Shown here piece by piece: positions 33,569 to 41,994 of a DNA stretch of 64,000 nt. The DNA is from Paenibacillus sp. HWE-109. GTDB lineage: Bacteria > Bacillota > Bacilli > Paenibacillales > NBRC-103111. Within the stretch, counting starts at the first letter, position 1. Every line of letters starts with the position of its first letter. The stretch spans positions 4,836,001 through 4,900,000 of the forward strand of contig NZ_CP091881.1 of NCBI RefSeq assembly GCF_022163125.1. The letters are read 5' to 3'. The notes under the pieces are model-generated. The model searched no databases and was not told the origin of the DNA. It worked only from the letters and a program-made list of their open reading frames with translations. A program made the translations under genes and the position numbers.

Positions 33569-34708
33569 TTATACGGAAACAGACAGTTCTTTGAGAACGC
33601 TATCGATCTCAACATAGGGATACCCCTGCGCTTCAGCAACTGCTTTATACGTGACCTTGCCTTCAATTGTGTTGAAACCTTTGGCCAAATCTTTATGCTG
33701 CAATCCAGCTTCGCGATAGCCTTTATTCGCAATTTGCAAGCCATAGCCTATCGTGACGTTCGTTAATGCGACTGTGGATGTCTGTGCAACCGCTCCAGGC
33801 ATATTGGCAACTGCATAATGTACAACACCGTGCTTCACGTAGGTCGGGTTGCTATGCGTTGTAATCCGGTCGATGGTTTCAATCGATCCGCCTTGATCAA
33901 TAGCTACATCCACGATAACAGAACCAGGCTTCATCGTTTTCACGACAGCTTCTGTCACGAGTCGCGGAGCGCGGCTGCCCGGAATCAGTACCGCACCGAT
34001 CAGAAGGTCCGCTTTCTTAACGGCTTCTGCAATATTGCTGCCATGCGACATTAATGTCCGCAGACGACCCTGAAATTGATCATCCAGCTGGCGCAGCCGC
34101 TCTGCATTCACATCAAGCAGCGTCACGCTTGCGCCTAAGCCAATTGCCATTTTGGCCGCTTGCGTCCCCACCACGCCGCCGCCAATAATGACGACTTCAG
34201 CTGGCGCTACGCCAGGAACACCGCCTAGAAGAATTCCTTTTCCTCCTTTGGACTTCTCGAGGAATTGGGCGCCGATTTGAATCGACATCCGGCCAGCGAC
34301 TTCACTCATCGGCGTCAGAAGCGGCAGCGACCCATTGCTCAATTGAATGGTTTCATAGGCGATGGCTATCACTTTCTTATCCGTTAACGCTCGGGTCAAC
34401 TCGGATTCTGCCGCAAGATGCAAATAAGTGAATAGAATTAATCCTTCCCGAAAATACACATACTCGTCTTCAAGCGGTTCCTTTACTTTAAGAACCATAT
34501 CCGCTGACCAAGCATCCGCTGCGAAGGGCACTATTTTGGCTCCTGCTTCTATATAATCATCGTTTGCAAACCCGCTCCCCCAACCAGCGCCTGCTTCAAT
34601 CCAAACCTCGTGTCCATACTGTTTAAAAGAGGCAACGCCCGCAGGTGTAATCCCCACTCGATTCTCGTTGTTTTTAATTTCTTTCGGTACGCCAATAATC
34701 ATGCTCAT
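33569..34708 (-). CDS. ald: Alanine dehydrogenase
   Basis: A 379-residue NAD-dependent L-alanine dehydrogenase, interconverting alanine with pyruvate, ammonium and NADH. It starts MIIGVPKEIKNNENRVGITP and has the substrate-binding KVKEPL and YLHLAAE segments, the dinucleotide motif GGGVVGTQAAKMAIGLGASV near 170-190, and the DVAIDQGGSIET region. Length is normal. ATG 34708 or ATG 34702 may be used; both lie after AAAGGGG. It begins 13 bases after the phnW stop in the same direction, which makes sense biochemically, as PhnW turns pyruvate into alanine and Ald can recycle it. Confidence 0.95.
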   Translation of the reverse strand: MSMIIGVPKEIKNNENRVGITPAGVASFKQYGHEVWIEAGAGWGSGFANDDYIEAGAKIVPFAADAWSADMVLKVKEPLEDEYVYFREGLILFTYLHLAAESELTRALTDKKVIAIAYETIQLSNGSLPLLTPMSEVAGRMSIQIGAQFLEKSKGGKGILLGGVPGVAPAEVVIIGGGVVGTQAAKMAIGLGASVTLLDVNAERLRQLDDQFQGRLRTLMSHGSNIAEAVKKADLLIGAVLIPGSRAPRLVTEAVVKTMKPGSVIVDVAIDQGGSIETIDRITTHSNPTYVKHGVVHYAVANMPGAVAQTSTVALTNVTIGYGLQIANKGYREAGLQHKDLAKGFNTIEGKVTYKAVAEAQGYPYVEIDSVLKELSVSV

Positions 34709-34721
34709 TCATCCCCTTTGG

Positions 34722-35837
34722 TTATGTCCAAAACTTTTCTTGCTGAATCGCATCCACAAGACGAATCATATCGTCTACCTGTACTTCTCCGATGTTACCG
34801 ATCCGAAACGTATTCGCATTCGTAATTTTCCCCGGATAAATAACAAAGCCTTTGCGCTTCAATTTCTCATATAACGTTTGGAACTGGAAAGCTTCGCTTT
34901 CGGGATATAAGAAGGATGTGATGATTGGAGACTGCAACTGCTCCGGCAGCAGCGTTTCGAAACCGAGCAGTTTCATTCCTTTGACGAGCGCTCGCTGACT
35001 AGTTTTGTATCGATTGTATCTGGCGGTTATGCCGCCTTCATCTGCCAGTTCTTTCAGAGCTTCGTAGAAGGCACGGACGACATGAGTCGGAGAGGTGAAC
35101 CGCCATTTGCCGTTATAATGTTCCATTTTGTCCCATTGATCGTACAAATCCAGAGAATGTGAACGGGCCCAGCCTGCGCACTTTTCCAATTCATCGATCT
35201 TGGCGATAACGAAGCCGAATCCAGGCACACCTTGGATGCACTTGTTCGCGCTGCTGATCAGGAAATCAATTTGCAGCTCCGCTATATCCATTGGAATTCC
35301 GCCAAAGGAGCTCATGGCATCTACAATATAGGTTTTGTTATATTTTTTTGCTATGCGGCCTACAGCTTCAATCGGGTTTAACATGCCTGTCGTCGTTTCG
35401 CAATGAACAACAGCTACATGCGTAATATCCGCATCTTCTTGCAGCAAGGACTCCAATTGATTCAAATCGGGAGGAGCAACCTCTCCGTTATCCAAGAGGA
35501 CGAGCGGAATATTCAGCATTTTGGCCATATGCGCCATCCGCTGGCCATATGCGCCATTGGCCATAACGAGGATTTTACCATGCTGCGGAATAACGCTTCC
35601 GATAACAGCTTCCACGCAAAATGACCCGCTGCCTTGCATCAGAACGGAGGAATAGAACGAGGCCTCCTTGGTCGCTAGTCGGACAAGTCTGGTCCGAATA
35701 TCCTGGACAATTCGATTATAGTCATCATCCCATGTACACCAGTCTTTCAGCATAGCCGCCTTTACCCTTTTGCTAGTGGAAAGCGGTCCTGGCGTCAGAA
35801 GTAAATACGGGTTGTCTTCGATCAGCTCAATATTCAT
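34722..35837 (-). CDS. phnW: 2-aminoethylphosphonate--pyruvate transaminase
   Basis: A 371-residue PLP enzyme (class V aminotransferase fold). It moves the amino group of 2-aminoethylphosphonate to pyruvate, giving phosphonoacetaldehyde and L-alanine. Visible markers are LLTPGPLSTS at the start, MQGSGSFCVEAVIGS, VDAMSSFGGIP and the PLP lysine in SSANKCIQGVPG. The frame opens at 35864, but ATG 35837 has GAAGGAG nine bases before it and gives the normal start. It lies between phnX and ald; all three steps of the pathway are consecutive. Confidence 0.95.
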   Translation of the reverse strand: MNIELIEDNPYLLLTPGPLSTSKRVKAAMLKDWCTWDDDYNRIVQDIRTRLVRLATKEASFYSSVLMQGSGSFCVEAVIGSVIPQHGKILVMANGAYGQRMAHMAKMLNIPLVLLDNGEVAPPDLNQLESLLQEDADITHVAVVHCETTTGMLNPIEAVGRIAKKYNKTYIVDAMSSFGGIPMDIAELQIDFLISSANKCIQGVPGFGFVIAKIDELEKCAGWARSHSLDLYDQWDKMEHYNGKWRFTSPTHVVRAFYEALKELADEGGITARYNRYKTSQRALVKGMKLLGFETLLPEQLQSPIITSFLYPESEAFQFQTLYEKLKRKGFVIYPGKITNANTFRIGNIGEVQVDDMIRLVDAIQQEKFWT

Positions 35838-35864
35838 CGTGATACTCTCCTTCGTTTTGTTCAT

Positions 35865-36680
35865 CTATTGGTCGCCTCCAGCCATACGCACGTTAATGTC
35901 ATCAATGACATGCACAAGATCACCGATCGTCGGAATCACGTAATGAGCTCCGGCTTCAAAGAAGCGTTTCTCAACGACAGCCATTTTCGCTTCCAATTCT
36001 TCAGCCGGCAGCGTGTTCACTTCTTCCTCGGTAAGACCGAGTTCGCTTCCGCCTTTCACGACGCCAACACTCCATGCCCCGGCATTGACACCTTCCTGAA
36101 TATCGCTGATCGTATCGCCGACTTTCACAATCGCCTTAAACGGATAAACGCCTAAATTCATGGCATTTAGGTAACACATCCAGGGATATGGTCTCCCTGC
36201 CCTCACTTCAGAAGGAGTCACCAAGGAATCAGGTTCATATCCTTTCAATTTGGCTTCTCGACTCACAATATCCATCATTTCTCTGGTATAGCCGGTTGTT
36301 GAGCCTATTTTCAGCCCTCTGGCCCGCAGCTCCTTCATCAAATCCAGAGCACCAGGAATCGGGTCCGTGTACTGGGGTAAAATTTCAAAAAGCAGCGGCT
36401 CAAAATCGGCATACAAGTCATCTACATCGGCATCTGTCGGCAGAGCCCCGAACTGCTCCTTCCATAGCTGTGCGATTCGCGGTATACTGCATAACGTTTG
36501 GATATGATCCCACTTCAATAACCCCATCGGGCCCCGCGCTTCTTCTGCGGTAATGGCAATGCCCCGCTTCTCAAAGATTCGGAGAAACACTTCGAGCGGC
36601 GCGAAACACCCGAAATCAACCATCGTACCCGCCCAATCAAAAATAACGGCTTGAATTTGACCTTCAACTTTTTTCGTCAT
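35865..36680 (-). CDS. phnX: Phosphonoacetaldehyde hydrolase (phosphonatase)
   Basis: A 271-residue HAD-superfamily enzyme that breaks the carbon-phosphorus bond of phosphonoacetaldehyde to acetaldehyde and phosphate. The nucleophile aspartate is in FDWAGTMVDFG near residue 16. The cap-domain Schiff-base lysine is in ARGPMGLLKWDHI, and GSTTGYTREMM and KVGDTISDIQEGVNAG complete the HAD motifs. The start is taken at ATG 36680, nine bases after GAGAGGG; ATGs at 36689 and 36698 also lie in frame. It follows the DeoR-type gene by 34 bases and precedes phnW. Confidence 0.95.
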   Translation of the reverse strand: MTKKVEGQIQAVIFDWAGTMVDFGCFAPLEVFLRIFEKRGIAITAEEARGPMGLLKWDHIQTLCSIPRIAQLWKEQFGALPTDADVDDLYADFEPLLFEILPQYTDPIPGALDLMKELRARGLKIGSTTGYTREMMDIVSREAKLKGYEPDSLVTPSEVRAGRPYPWMCYLNAMNLGVYPFKAIVKVGDTISDIQEGVNAGAWSVGVVKGGSELGLTEEEVNTLPAEELEAKMAVVEKRFFEAGAHYVIPTIGDLVHVIDDINVRMAGGDQ

Positions 36681-36714
36681 CCTAACCATCCCTCTCACAG
36701 TCCATAAATTATTG

Positions 36715-37500
36715 TTATTCAGCTGCGATCCACGCTACACTCACGCGATCTAACTCAGCTTTCCAATCTTCCGGTGCTGGAACTCCACTGACAATGACAT
36801 CGATTTCTTTCAAATCGGACATTTTATAAAATTGCACCATACCAATTTTGGAATGGTCGGCAACCACAACGCTCATTTTGGCATGCTCCATCATCTTCCT
36901 CACTAATTGACCGCGCTCTTCATCAAACGATGTGATCCCTTTGTCGATCATTATCCCATCGATGGAAATAAACGCTTTGTCTGCATAGAAATGCTCCACC
37001 AGTTTCTCGGCCAATGAGCCGACAACTCTGGATTGCAGCGAGCTTACTTTGCCTCCGATGAAAAATATTTCTCCCGAGTAGAGATCTCTATTTTTATAAT
37101 CAATGAGCGAAAAGAGCGCAGGAATGGAGTTGGTCAAAATTGTGAGATCTTGCTTATGCAGCAGATGCTCGATCATCTGCAGGGTCGTCGAGCCGTCATC
37201 GATGAAAATCACTTCATTGTCCTCGACGAGCAAGGCAGCCGCCTGACCAATTTTACGCTTTTCGTCTACATGCAGGACTTCCCTGTTCAAATGGGAAGGT
37301 TCTTCACGGGAACGACTAATTTTCACCGCGCCGCCGTAGACCCGTTTCAACTGGTTCGTCTCCTCAAGATCCTCCAAATACCTGCGTACAGTCTCGGACG
37401 AAACTTGGAACACATCGACCAGCTCATGGGTAATTACTTTGCCTTCCGAATTGATCTGATTAAGAATATACTCCTTACGCGATTCACCGATTAATGACAT
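36715..37500 (-). CDS. DeoR/GlpR-family transcriptional regulator
   Basis: A 261-residue regulator. The N-terminal winged helix-turn-helix (about 1-57) has the DeoR signature VSSETVRRYLEDLEETNQLKRVYGGAV. The C-terminal sugar-phosphate-isomerase-like ligand domain has EVIFIDDGSTTLQMIEHL, ILTNSIPAL and IGGKVSS. Members usually act as repressors relieved by a phosphorylated metabolite. Its place between the transporter and phnX suggests local control by a phosphonate-pathway intermediate or phosphorylated compound; that is inference. It follows the permease gene by 27 bases. Confidence 0.9.
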   Translation of the reverse strand: MSLIGESRKEYILNQINSEGKVITHELVDVFQVSSETVRRYLEDLEETNQLKRVYGGAVKISRSREEPSHLNREVLHVDEKRKIGQAAALLVEDNEVIFIDDGSTTLQMIEHLLHKQDLTILTNSIPALFSLIDYKNRDLYSGEIFFIGGKVSSLQSRVVGSLAEKLVEHFYADKAFISIDGIMIDKGITSFDEERGQLVRKMMEHAKMSVVVADHSKIGMVQFYKMSDLKEIDVIVSGVPAPEDWKAELDRVSVAWIAAE

Positions 37501-37527
37501 GAACGGTAACCCCCTTGCAAGTAACGA

Positions 37528-39252
37528 CTATTGGCGAACTTGCCATGCATCTGTTTTCCTTCTTACCTTCTTCGAAAGGATGGTGTAAAGCAGTCTTACG
37601 ATCACATTCGTAATTACGATGAGCACCGCCATAGCAGCGGCTGCTGCAACATCGCCTGCATCCTCCATACTGACCAAGGCAACCGCAGCTAAATTCAAAT
37701 CCGCAGACCGTAGAAACACGACGGCCGAAACGGTAACCATTGCGTTGACAAAGAAGTACATGGCGATTTCAATGATGGCTGGCAAACACATCGGTACCGT
37801 TACTTTCAGCAGTGTTCGATAGAACGGTACGCGCATCGATTCAGAAACAAGTTCGAATTCTTTATCCAGTTTCTTGAGCGCCGTCGTCGCTGTGATGAAA
37901 GGTACGCCATAGAAGTGAGTAATATTAGCCAGCACAAGGATGATCATCGTTCCGTAAACCCAATTCAAGGGATTATTCGGATTATTAAAGAAGAAAATGT
38001 AAGCCAAGCCTATTACCATACCAGGCAGGGCAAGCGGCAGTACGGACAGGAAATAGCCAATCTGTCTAAGTCCATTCAAATGACGCGATTTCTCGATCAA
38101 ATAAGCGAACAAAAACGTAATGAACGTTCCGACAATTGCGGTAAGGAACGATACCTTTAAACTAGTCCAGAACGGGTCAAGTCCGGAACCTGCTACATGG
38201 GAGAAATCATAATGTTTAAAACTGAAACTTAAATTATAGGGCCAAACTTTAATCAAGGAAGCACAAACAATGGTTATTAATGGAATAAGGATCGCGGTAG
38301 AAATAAGCACACCAATGATTTGGTAAAACCTATCACGCGCTTTTCCGGCTGCAATCCGGTAGGGAGTCGACTTGGAAGAAAGCATGGAACGCTGTTTGCG
38401 CTCCACCATTCGATCCACCACAAAGGCGATAATAGCGGGAATCGTTAGCAAAATACCAACGGTGGCGCCCATCGACATATTTTGCTGTCCGATGACTTGC
38501 TTATAAATATCAGTCGCCAATACGTTGAATTTGCCACCGATTGCTTGCGGCGCCCCGAAATCTGTAAAGCAGGCAGTGAAGCAAACGAATATTGCACTTA
38601 TGAGTCCATATTTGATCGATGGCAAGGTCACGGTTAGAAACATTTTCGTCTTGCTCGCGCCTAATGTTTCCGCAGCTTCATACAACCGTTGGTCCGTGAT
38701 GGACAATGCCGTAATGAAAATGAGGAATGCTTGGGGGAACAAGTAGATGACCTCGGAAATAACGATGCCGACAGGACCATAGATCGGAATGCTGATACCG
38801 CCTGGCAATAATCCGAAGAAACCCTTGGTCACAATTCCTTGATTCCCAAACAAATACGTTAAAGCGATTCCATGCATCATGGTTGGTTCAAAAAGCGGCA
38901 GCATCGCAACATAATGCAAGTAAGCTTTGCCGCGAATGGTTGTTCGGCTAATCCCATATGCATATAGGAAGGCTAGGGTGACGGCAATTGCGGTCGAAAG
39001 CAGAGAAACCCAAATCGTATTCCATAAGGACTGCGCCAGGGATGGCGTCGTGAAATATTTGATGAAATTATGAATTCCGATGAATTCCGCATTTGCATTG
39101 AAAAAGGCTTTGCTGAATAATAAACAGAGCGGCACTAGTGTCGTTGTGGACAACGTAATGACAAGCGCGGCGATAAGAATATTTTGCAGATTGATGAGTT
39201 CTCCCCAGTTTCGGCGAACAGGCGGTGTCCATCCAGAAGATTGCTTCTCCAT
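37528..39252 (-). CDS. ABC transporter permease with two fused permease domains (2-aminoethylphosphonate type)
   Basis: A 574-residue protein with about twelve helices, made of two binding-protein-dependent permease domains in one chain (about residues 60-290 and 350-565). Each has its EAA-loop region (LYEAAETLGASKTKMFLTVTLP in the first, LVSESMRVPFYRTLLKVTVP in the second). Fused permeases of this sort are typical of iron and of 2-aminoethylphosphonate importers; the genes next to it favour the second. The start ATG 39252 overlaps the stop of the ATPase gene by one base (TGATG), giving coupled translation. Confidence 0.9.
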   Translation of the reverse strand: MEKQSSGWTPPVRRNWGELINLQNILIAALVITLSTTTLVPLCLLFSKAFFNANAEFIGIHNFIKYFTTPSLAQSLWNTIWVSLLSTAIAVTLAFLYAYGISRTTIRGKAYLHYVAMLPLFEPTMMHGIALTYLFGNQGIVTKGFFGLLPGGISIPIYGPVGIVISEVIYLFPQAFLIFITALSITDQRLYEAAETLGASKTKMFLTVTLPSIKYGLISAIFVCFTACFTDFGAPQAIGGKFNVLATDIYKQVIGQQNMSMGATVGILLTIPAIIAFVVDRMVERKQRSMLSSKSTPYRIAAGKARDRFYQIIGVLISTAILIPLITIVCASLIKVWPYNLSFSFKHYDFSHVAGSGLDPFWTSLKVSFLTAIVGTFITFLFAYLIEKSRHLNGLRQIGYFLSVLPLALPGMVIGLAYIFFFNNPNNPLNWVYGTMIILVLANITHFYGVPFITATTALKKLDKEFELVSESMRVPFYRTLLKVTVPMCLPAIIEIAMYFFVNAMVTVSAVVFLRSADLNLAAVALVSMEDAGDVAAAAAMAVLIVITNVIVRLLYTILSKKVRRKTDAWQVRQ

Positions 39253-40289
39253 CACGCAGTCACTCCGGCATCTGGCGTAAATGAAATCACTCTCTCTTGC
39301 GGAAACTCAACGGACACTTCAGCAAACTTCATTAAGTTCAGTTTGTGTGCATGCTGTGAGGATACATCCACAGAGAGCAGTTGATTTCCAAGCAGATCTC
39401 TTAAATCACGGATGGGCTGCAATTGCAATCTATAGAACGGACCTCTGAACTCCATATGCTTGACGACAGCTTGAAAGCCTGAACCTGGAGAAGATATACG
39501 AATATGTTCGGGCCTGACAGCGAAATTAGTACGGGGAATATTCCCTTTCGGGGGCCCATAGGTTAAGAAATTAATGGATCCGATGAAATCAGCCACAAAA
39601 GGTGATTCCGGTTGATCATACACTTGCTGAGGAGTTCCGACCTGCATAATTTCTGCATTATTCATAACGACAATTCGATCTGCCATAGTTAAAGCTTCTT
39701 CTTGATCATGGGTAACCATAATCGTTGTAATGCCCAGCTTCTTCTGCAAATTACAAATTTCTTCTCGCAGCTTGGTCCGAACTTTGGCATCTAGCGCCGA
39801 TAGCGGTTCATCAAGCAGGAGGAAATCCGGCGATAAGACGCAAGCTCTGGCAAGTGCAACTCGCTGCTGTTGTCCGCCCGAAAGCTGAGCAGGATAGCGG
39901 TCTTTCAAATGCAGCAGATCAACCAGTGACAGCGCCTCGTTTACTTTATCGCTGATTTCTTTCTTCGTGAGATTTCTTCCTTGCAGTCCGTAGGCAACAT
40001 TCTGATCAGCTGATAAATTCGGAAATAAGGCGTAGGATTGAAAGACCATCCCGAAGTTTCGTTTGGCTGGCGGCAGAGCCGTAATATCCTTGCCTCCAAC
40101 CGTGACTCGCCCGCGCGTCGTTTTTTCAAGACCAGCGATAATACGCAGCAAAGTTGTTTTACCGCAGCCGCTTGGACCCAGCAAGCAAATAAATTCATTT
40201 TTTTGAATATCGATGTTTATGTCTCTGAGGGCTGTGAAGGAGTCGAATGTTTTGTTCACACCTTGAATGGATAAATAGACTTCTGACAT
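39252..40289 (-). CDS. ABC transporter ATP-binding protein (2-aminoethylphosphonate type)
   Basis: A 345-residue ATPase with Walker A GPSGCGKTTLLRI (near 38-50), signature LSGGQQQRVALARA, Walker B FLLLDEPLSALDA and the H-loop VTHDQEEA. A C-terminal regulatory TOBE-like domain follows (about 240-340). It drives import through the fused permease encoded next. The ATG at 40289 follows AAGGAGG. The iron(III) and AEP transporter subfamilies are close in sequence; the operon decides for a phosphonate. Confidence 0.92.
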   Translation of the reverse strand: MSEVYLSIQGVNKTFDSFTALRDINIDIQKNEFICLLGPSGCGKTTLLRIIAGLEKTTRGRVTVGGKDITALPPAKRNFGMVFQSYALFPNLSADQNVAYGLQGRNLTKKEISDKVNEALSLVDLLHLKDRYPAQLSGGQQQRVALARACVLSPDFLLLDEPLSALDAKVRTKLREEICNLQKKLGITTIMVTHDQEEALTMADRIVVMNNAEIMQVGTPQQVYDQPESPFVADFIGSINFLTYGPPKGNIPRTNFAVRPEHIRISSPGSGFQAVVKHMEFRGPFYRLQLQPIRDLRDLLGNQLLSVDVSSQHAHKLNLMKFAEVSVEFPQERVISFTPDAGVTA

Positions 40290-40374
40290 ATGCTGCCTCC
40301 TTGAACTTAGAATGAGAAGGAAGCGGCCGCAACCGCGATGGGCCAGAACTCAACCGCTTCCGAAACTCGCTTGA

Positions 40375-41472
40375 CTATTTTTTCGGCTCACTCTTCGTGT
40401 TGTACCGTTTATCCCATTCAGCCAAAATACTTTCGCGATTTTTCGCTGCTTCATTCAAATCGTTTTTGATCAATTGTTTGATCGGGTCCACCTTGTAACC
40501 TTCCGGAAGTTTGGAAGCGTCGGTTTGGATAGCCAAGATCGCATAGTTTTTGTTGTACTCCAGCATGGCATCGTCCGTAATGGCCCAATCCAGGAACTGC
40601 TGTGACACCTGTTTTATTGTTTTCTTCTTGATTAGTGCATTCGCTTCTACGTCCCACCCAGAACCTTCTTTGGGGAATACGACTTCAACGGGGGAACCGT
40701 TCTTTTTCTCTTGTAATCCCCGATAACCGAAGGAAATGCCGATCGGATACTCACCTGTGCCAGCCAATTTAGCTGGTTTAGATCCGGAGTGAACATACAT
40801 CCCGATATTATCGTGTAGTTTGTTCATGTAGTCCCATGCTTTATCTTTACCATCCAATTGAATGAGTCCAGATACAGTCAGGAAGCCTGTCCCCGAGGAA
40901 GACGGGTTGGGCATCGTAATGAGCCCTTTATATTCCGGTTTAATTAAATCCGCATAAGTTTCAGGAATAGGCAATTTACGTTTATCCATCTCTGTTTTGT
41001 TAACAATGAAAGCTGTTTCCCAAGCATCAATGCCTACCCAATGCGCCGGTACATTTTTATCTTTAAATTCAGGAAGTATACGATCTACGCCCTGCGGAGC
41101 GTAGGGCTCCAATTGATTGTTCTGATCAAGCACCAGCAGGCTTGTTGCCGCCAACCCCCAAATAATGTCTGCTTGCGGATTGTCTTTCTCGGCCAACAGT
41201 TTGGCTGTGATGACCCCTGTCGAATCTCGGACAATGTTAATTTTGACATCTGGATATTTCTTTTTGTAACTAGCCAAATAGTTCTTGATCGCATCATCTT
41301 CCAGTGCCGTATACACGGTCAATTCCTTGCTGGTTGTATCCAAATTCCCAGTTCCTGCAGGACTTGCGGCAACTCCGGATGGTGTCTCTTTAATGGTTGC
41401 AGTTTTGCCGCATGCTGTTAATAGTGCTACTGCTGTAACGATGACGATCAGACTTCCAGATAATTTTTTCAT
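40375..41472 (-). CDS. ABC transporter substrate-binding lipoprotein (2-aminoethylphosphonate type)
   Basis: A 365-residue lipoprotein with signal peptide and lipobox LLTAC (Cys near residue 20), followed by a periplasmic-binding-protein type 2 fold (KELTVYTALEDDAIKNYLASYKKKYPDVKI; NPQADIIWGLAATS; ISFGYRGLQ). It is like binding proteins for iron, thiamine and 2-aminoethylphosphonate; the pathway genes downstream favour the last. The start ATG 41472 has GGAGAGG about ten bases upstream. It is the first gene of the operon, under a consensus promoter some 225 bases upstream. Confidence 0.9.
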   Translation of the reverse strand: MKKLSGSLIVIVTAVALLTACGKTATIKETPSGVAASPAGTGNLDTTSKELTVYTALEDDAIKNYLASYKKKYPDVKINIVRDSTGVITAKLLAEKDNPQADIIWGLAATSLLVLDQNNQLEPYAPQGVDRILPEFKDKNVPAHWVGIDAWETAFIVNKTEMDKRKLPIPETYADLIKPEYKGLITMPNPSSSGTGFLTVSGLIQLDGKDKAWDYMNKLHDNIGMYVHSGSKPAKLAGTGEYPIGISFGYRGLQEKKNGSPVEVVFPKEGSGWDVEANALIKKKTIKQVSQQFLDWAITDDAMLEYNKNYAILAIQTDASKLPEGYKVDPIKQLIKNDLNEAAKNRESILAEWDKRYNTKSEPKK

Positions 41473-41696
41473 TGTTCTGATTCCTCTCCTGGTTAGAATC
41501 TGTTCCTTCCGATACTTCACACACGCTTCTCTCTAGTTTCATTTAGTACTCTCTGGGTGCTAATTGCTGTTTCCACTGACCGACCTTCGATCAAAGATCC
41601 CCCCCGCATCGTTTTAGCACAAGAACGAACATAAAAACAACCTGTTTCATTAAAAATTAATTGCTTTTAGTTTCTTTTGGTTGTTTTCATACTCAA

Positions 41697-41725
41697 ATTA
41701 TATGTTGTGTTTGGTTGCGTGTCAA
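41697..41725 (-). promoter_or_regulatory. Consensus sigma-A promoter of the phosphonate operon
   Basis: On the minus strand: TTGACA (41725-41720), exactly 17 bases, TATAAT (41702-41697). The spacer holds CAACCAAACACAACA and a second CAACCAAAA word lies just downstream (41674-41682), an arrangement suited to repression by a DeoR-type protein. The leader to the binding-protein gene is about 220 bases. Confidence 0.8.
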
Positions 41726-41731
41726 TGATAT

Positions 41732-41754
41732 TAATGTCATGAATCATGACATTA
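41732..41754. promoter_or_regulatory. Perfect 23-base palindrome, operator-like
   Basis: TAATGTCATGA, central A, TCATGACATTA: 11-base arms, just upstream of the -35 box of the phosphonate promoter and about 240 bases upstream of the divergent YraQ-like gene. The bound protein is unknown. Confidence 0.6.
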
Positions 41755-41921
41755 TTTGTGTTTGGTCGAAAATCCCTCACTTATCATAGAAAATCCAGAC
41801 TTTCTCCCCTTTAATTTGTCATGTATGTTTACATCAACTTTACAATTCAACTTAAATTTCAACGATTTTTACAATTTCTTAATGAATAGTTGTTGTTGAA
41901 CTAACATTTCAATGCTAATAT

Positions 41922-41946
41922 CAAACCAAACACACATCAAACAAAC
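41922..41946 (+). promoter_or_regulatory. A/C-rich repeat at the YraQ-side promoter
   Basis: AAACCAAACACACA followed by ATCAAACAAAC, similar to the word inside the divergent phosphonate promoter. It follows a TTGTTG-N17-TAATAT candidate promoter (about 41891-41919). Confidence 0.4.
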
Positions 41947-41994
41947 GAAAGACACTTGCGCGGATTGTTACTTTTTCCAAAGGAGGGCGGCTTC

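Noticed and set aside
41563..41720. Riboswitch in the long leader of the phosphonate operon
   Set aside because: No known aptamer core or terminator-antiterminator pair found; the region is mostly A/T-rich with repeated short words.
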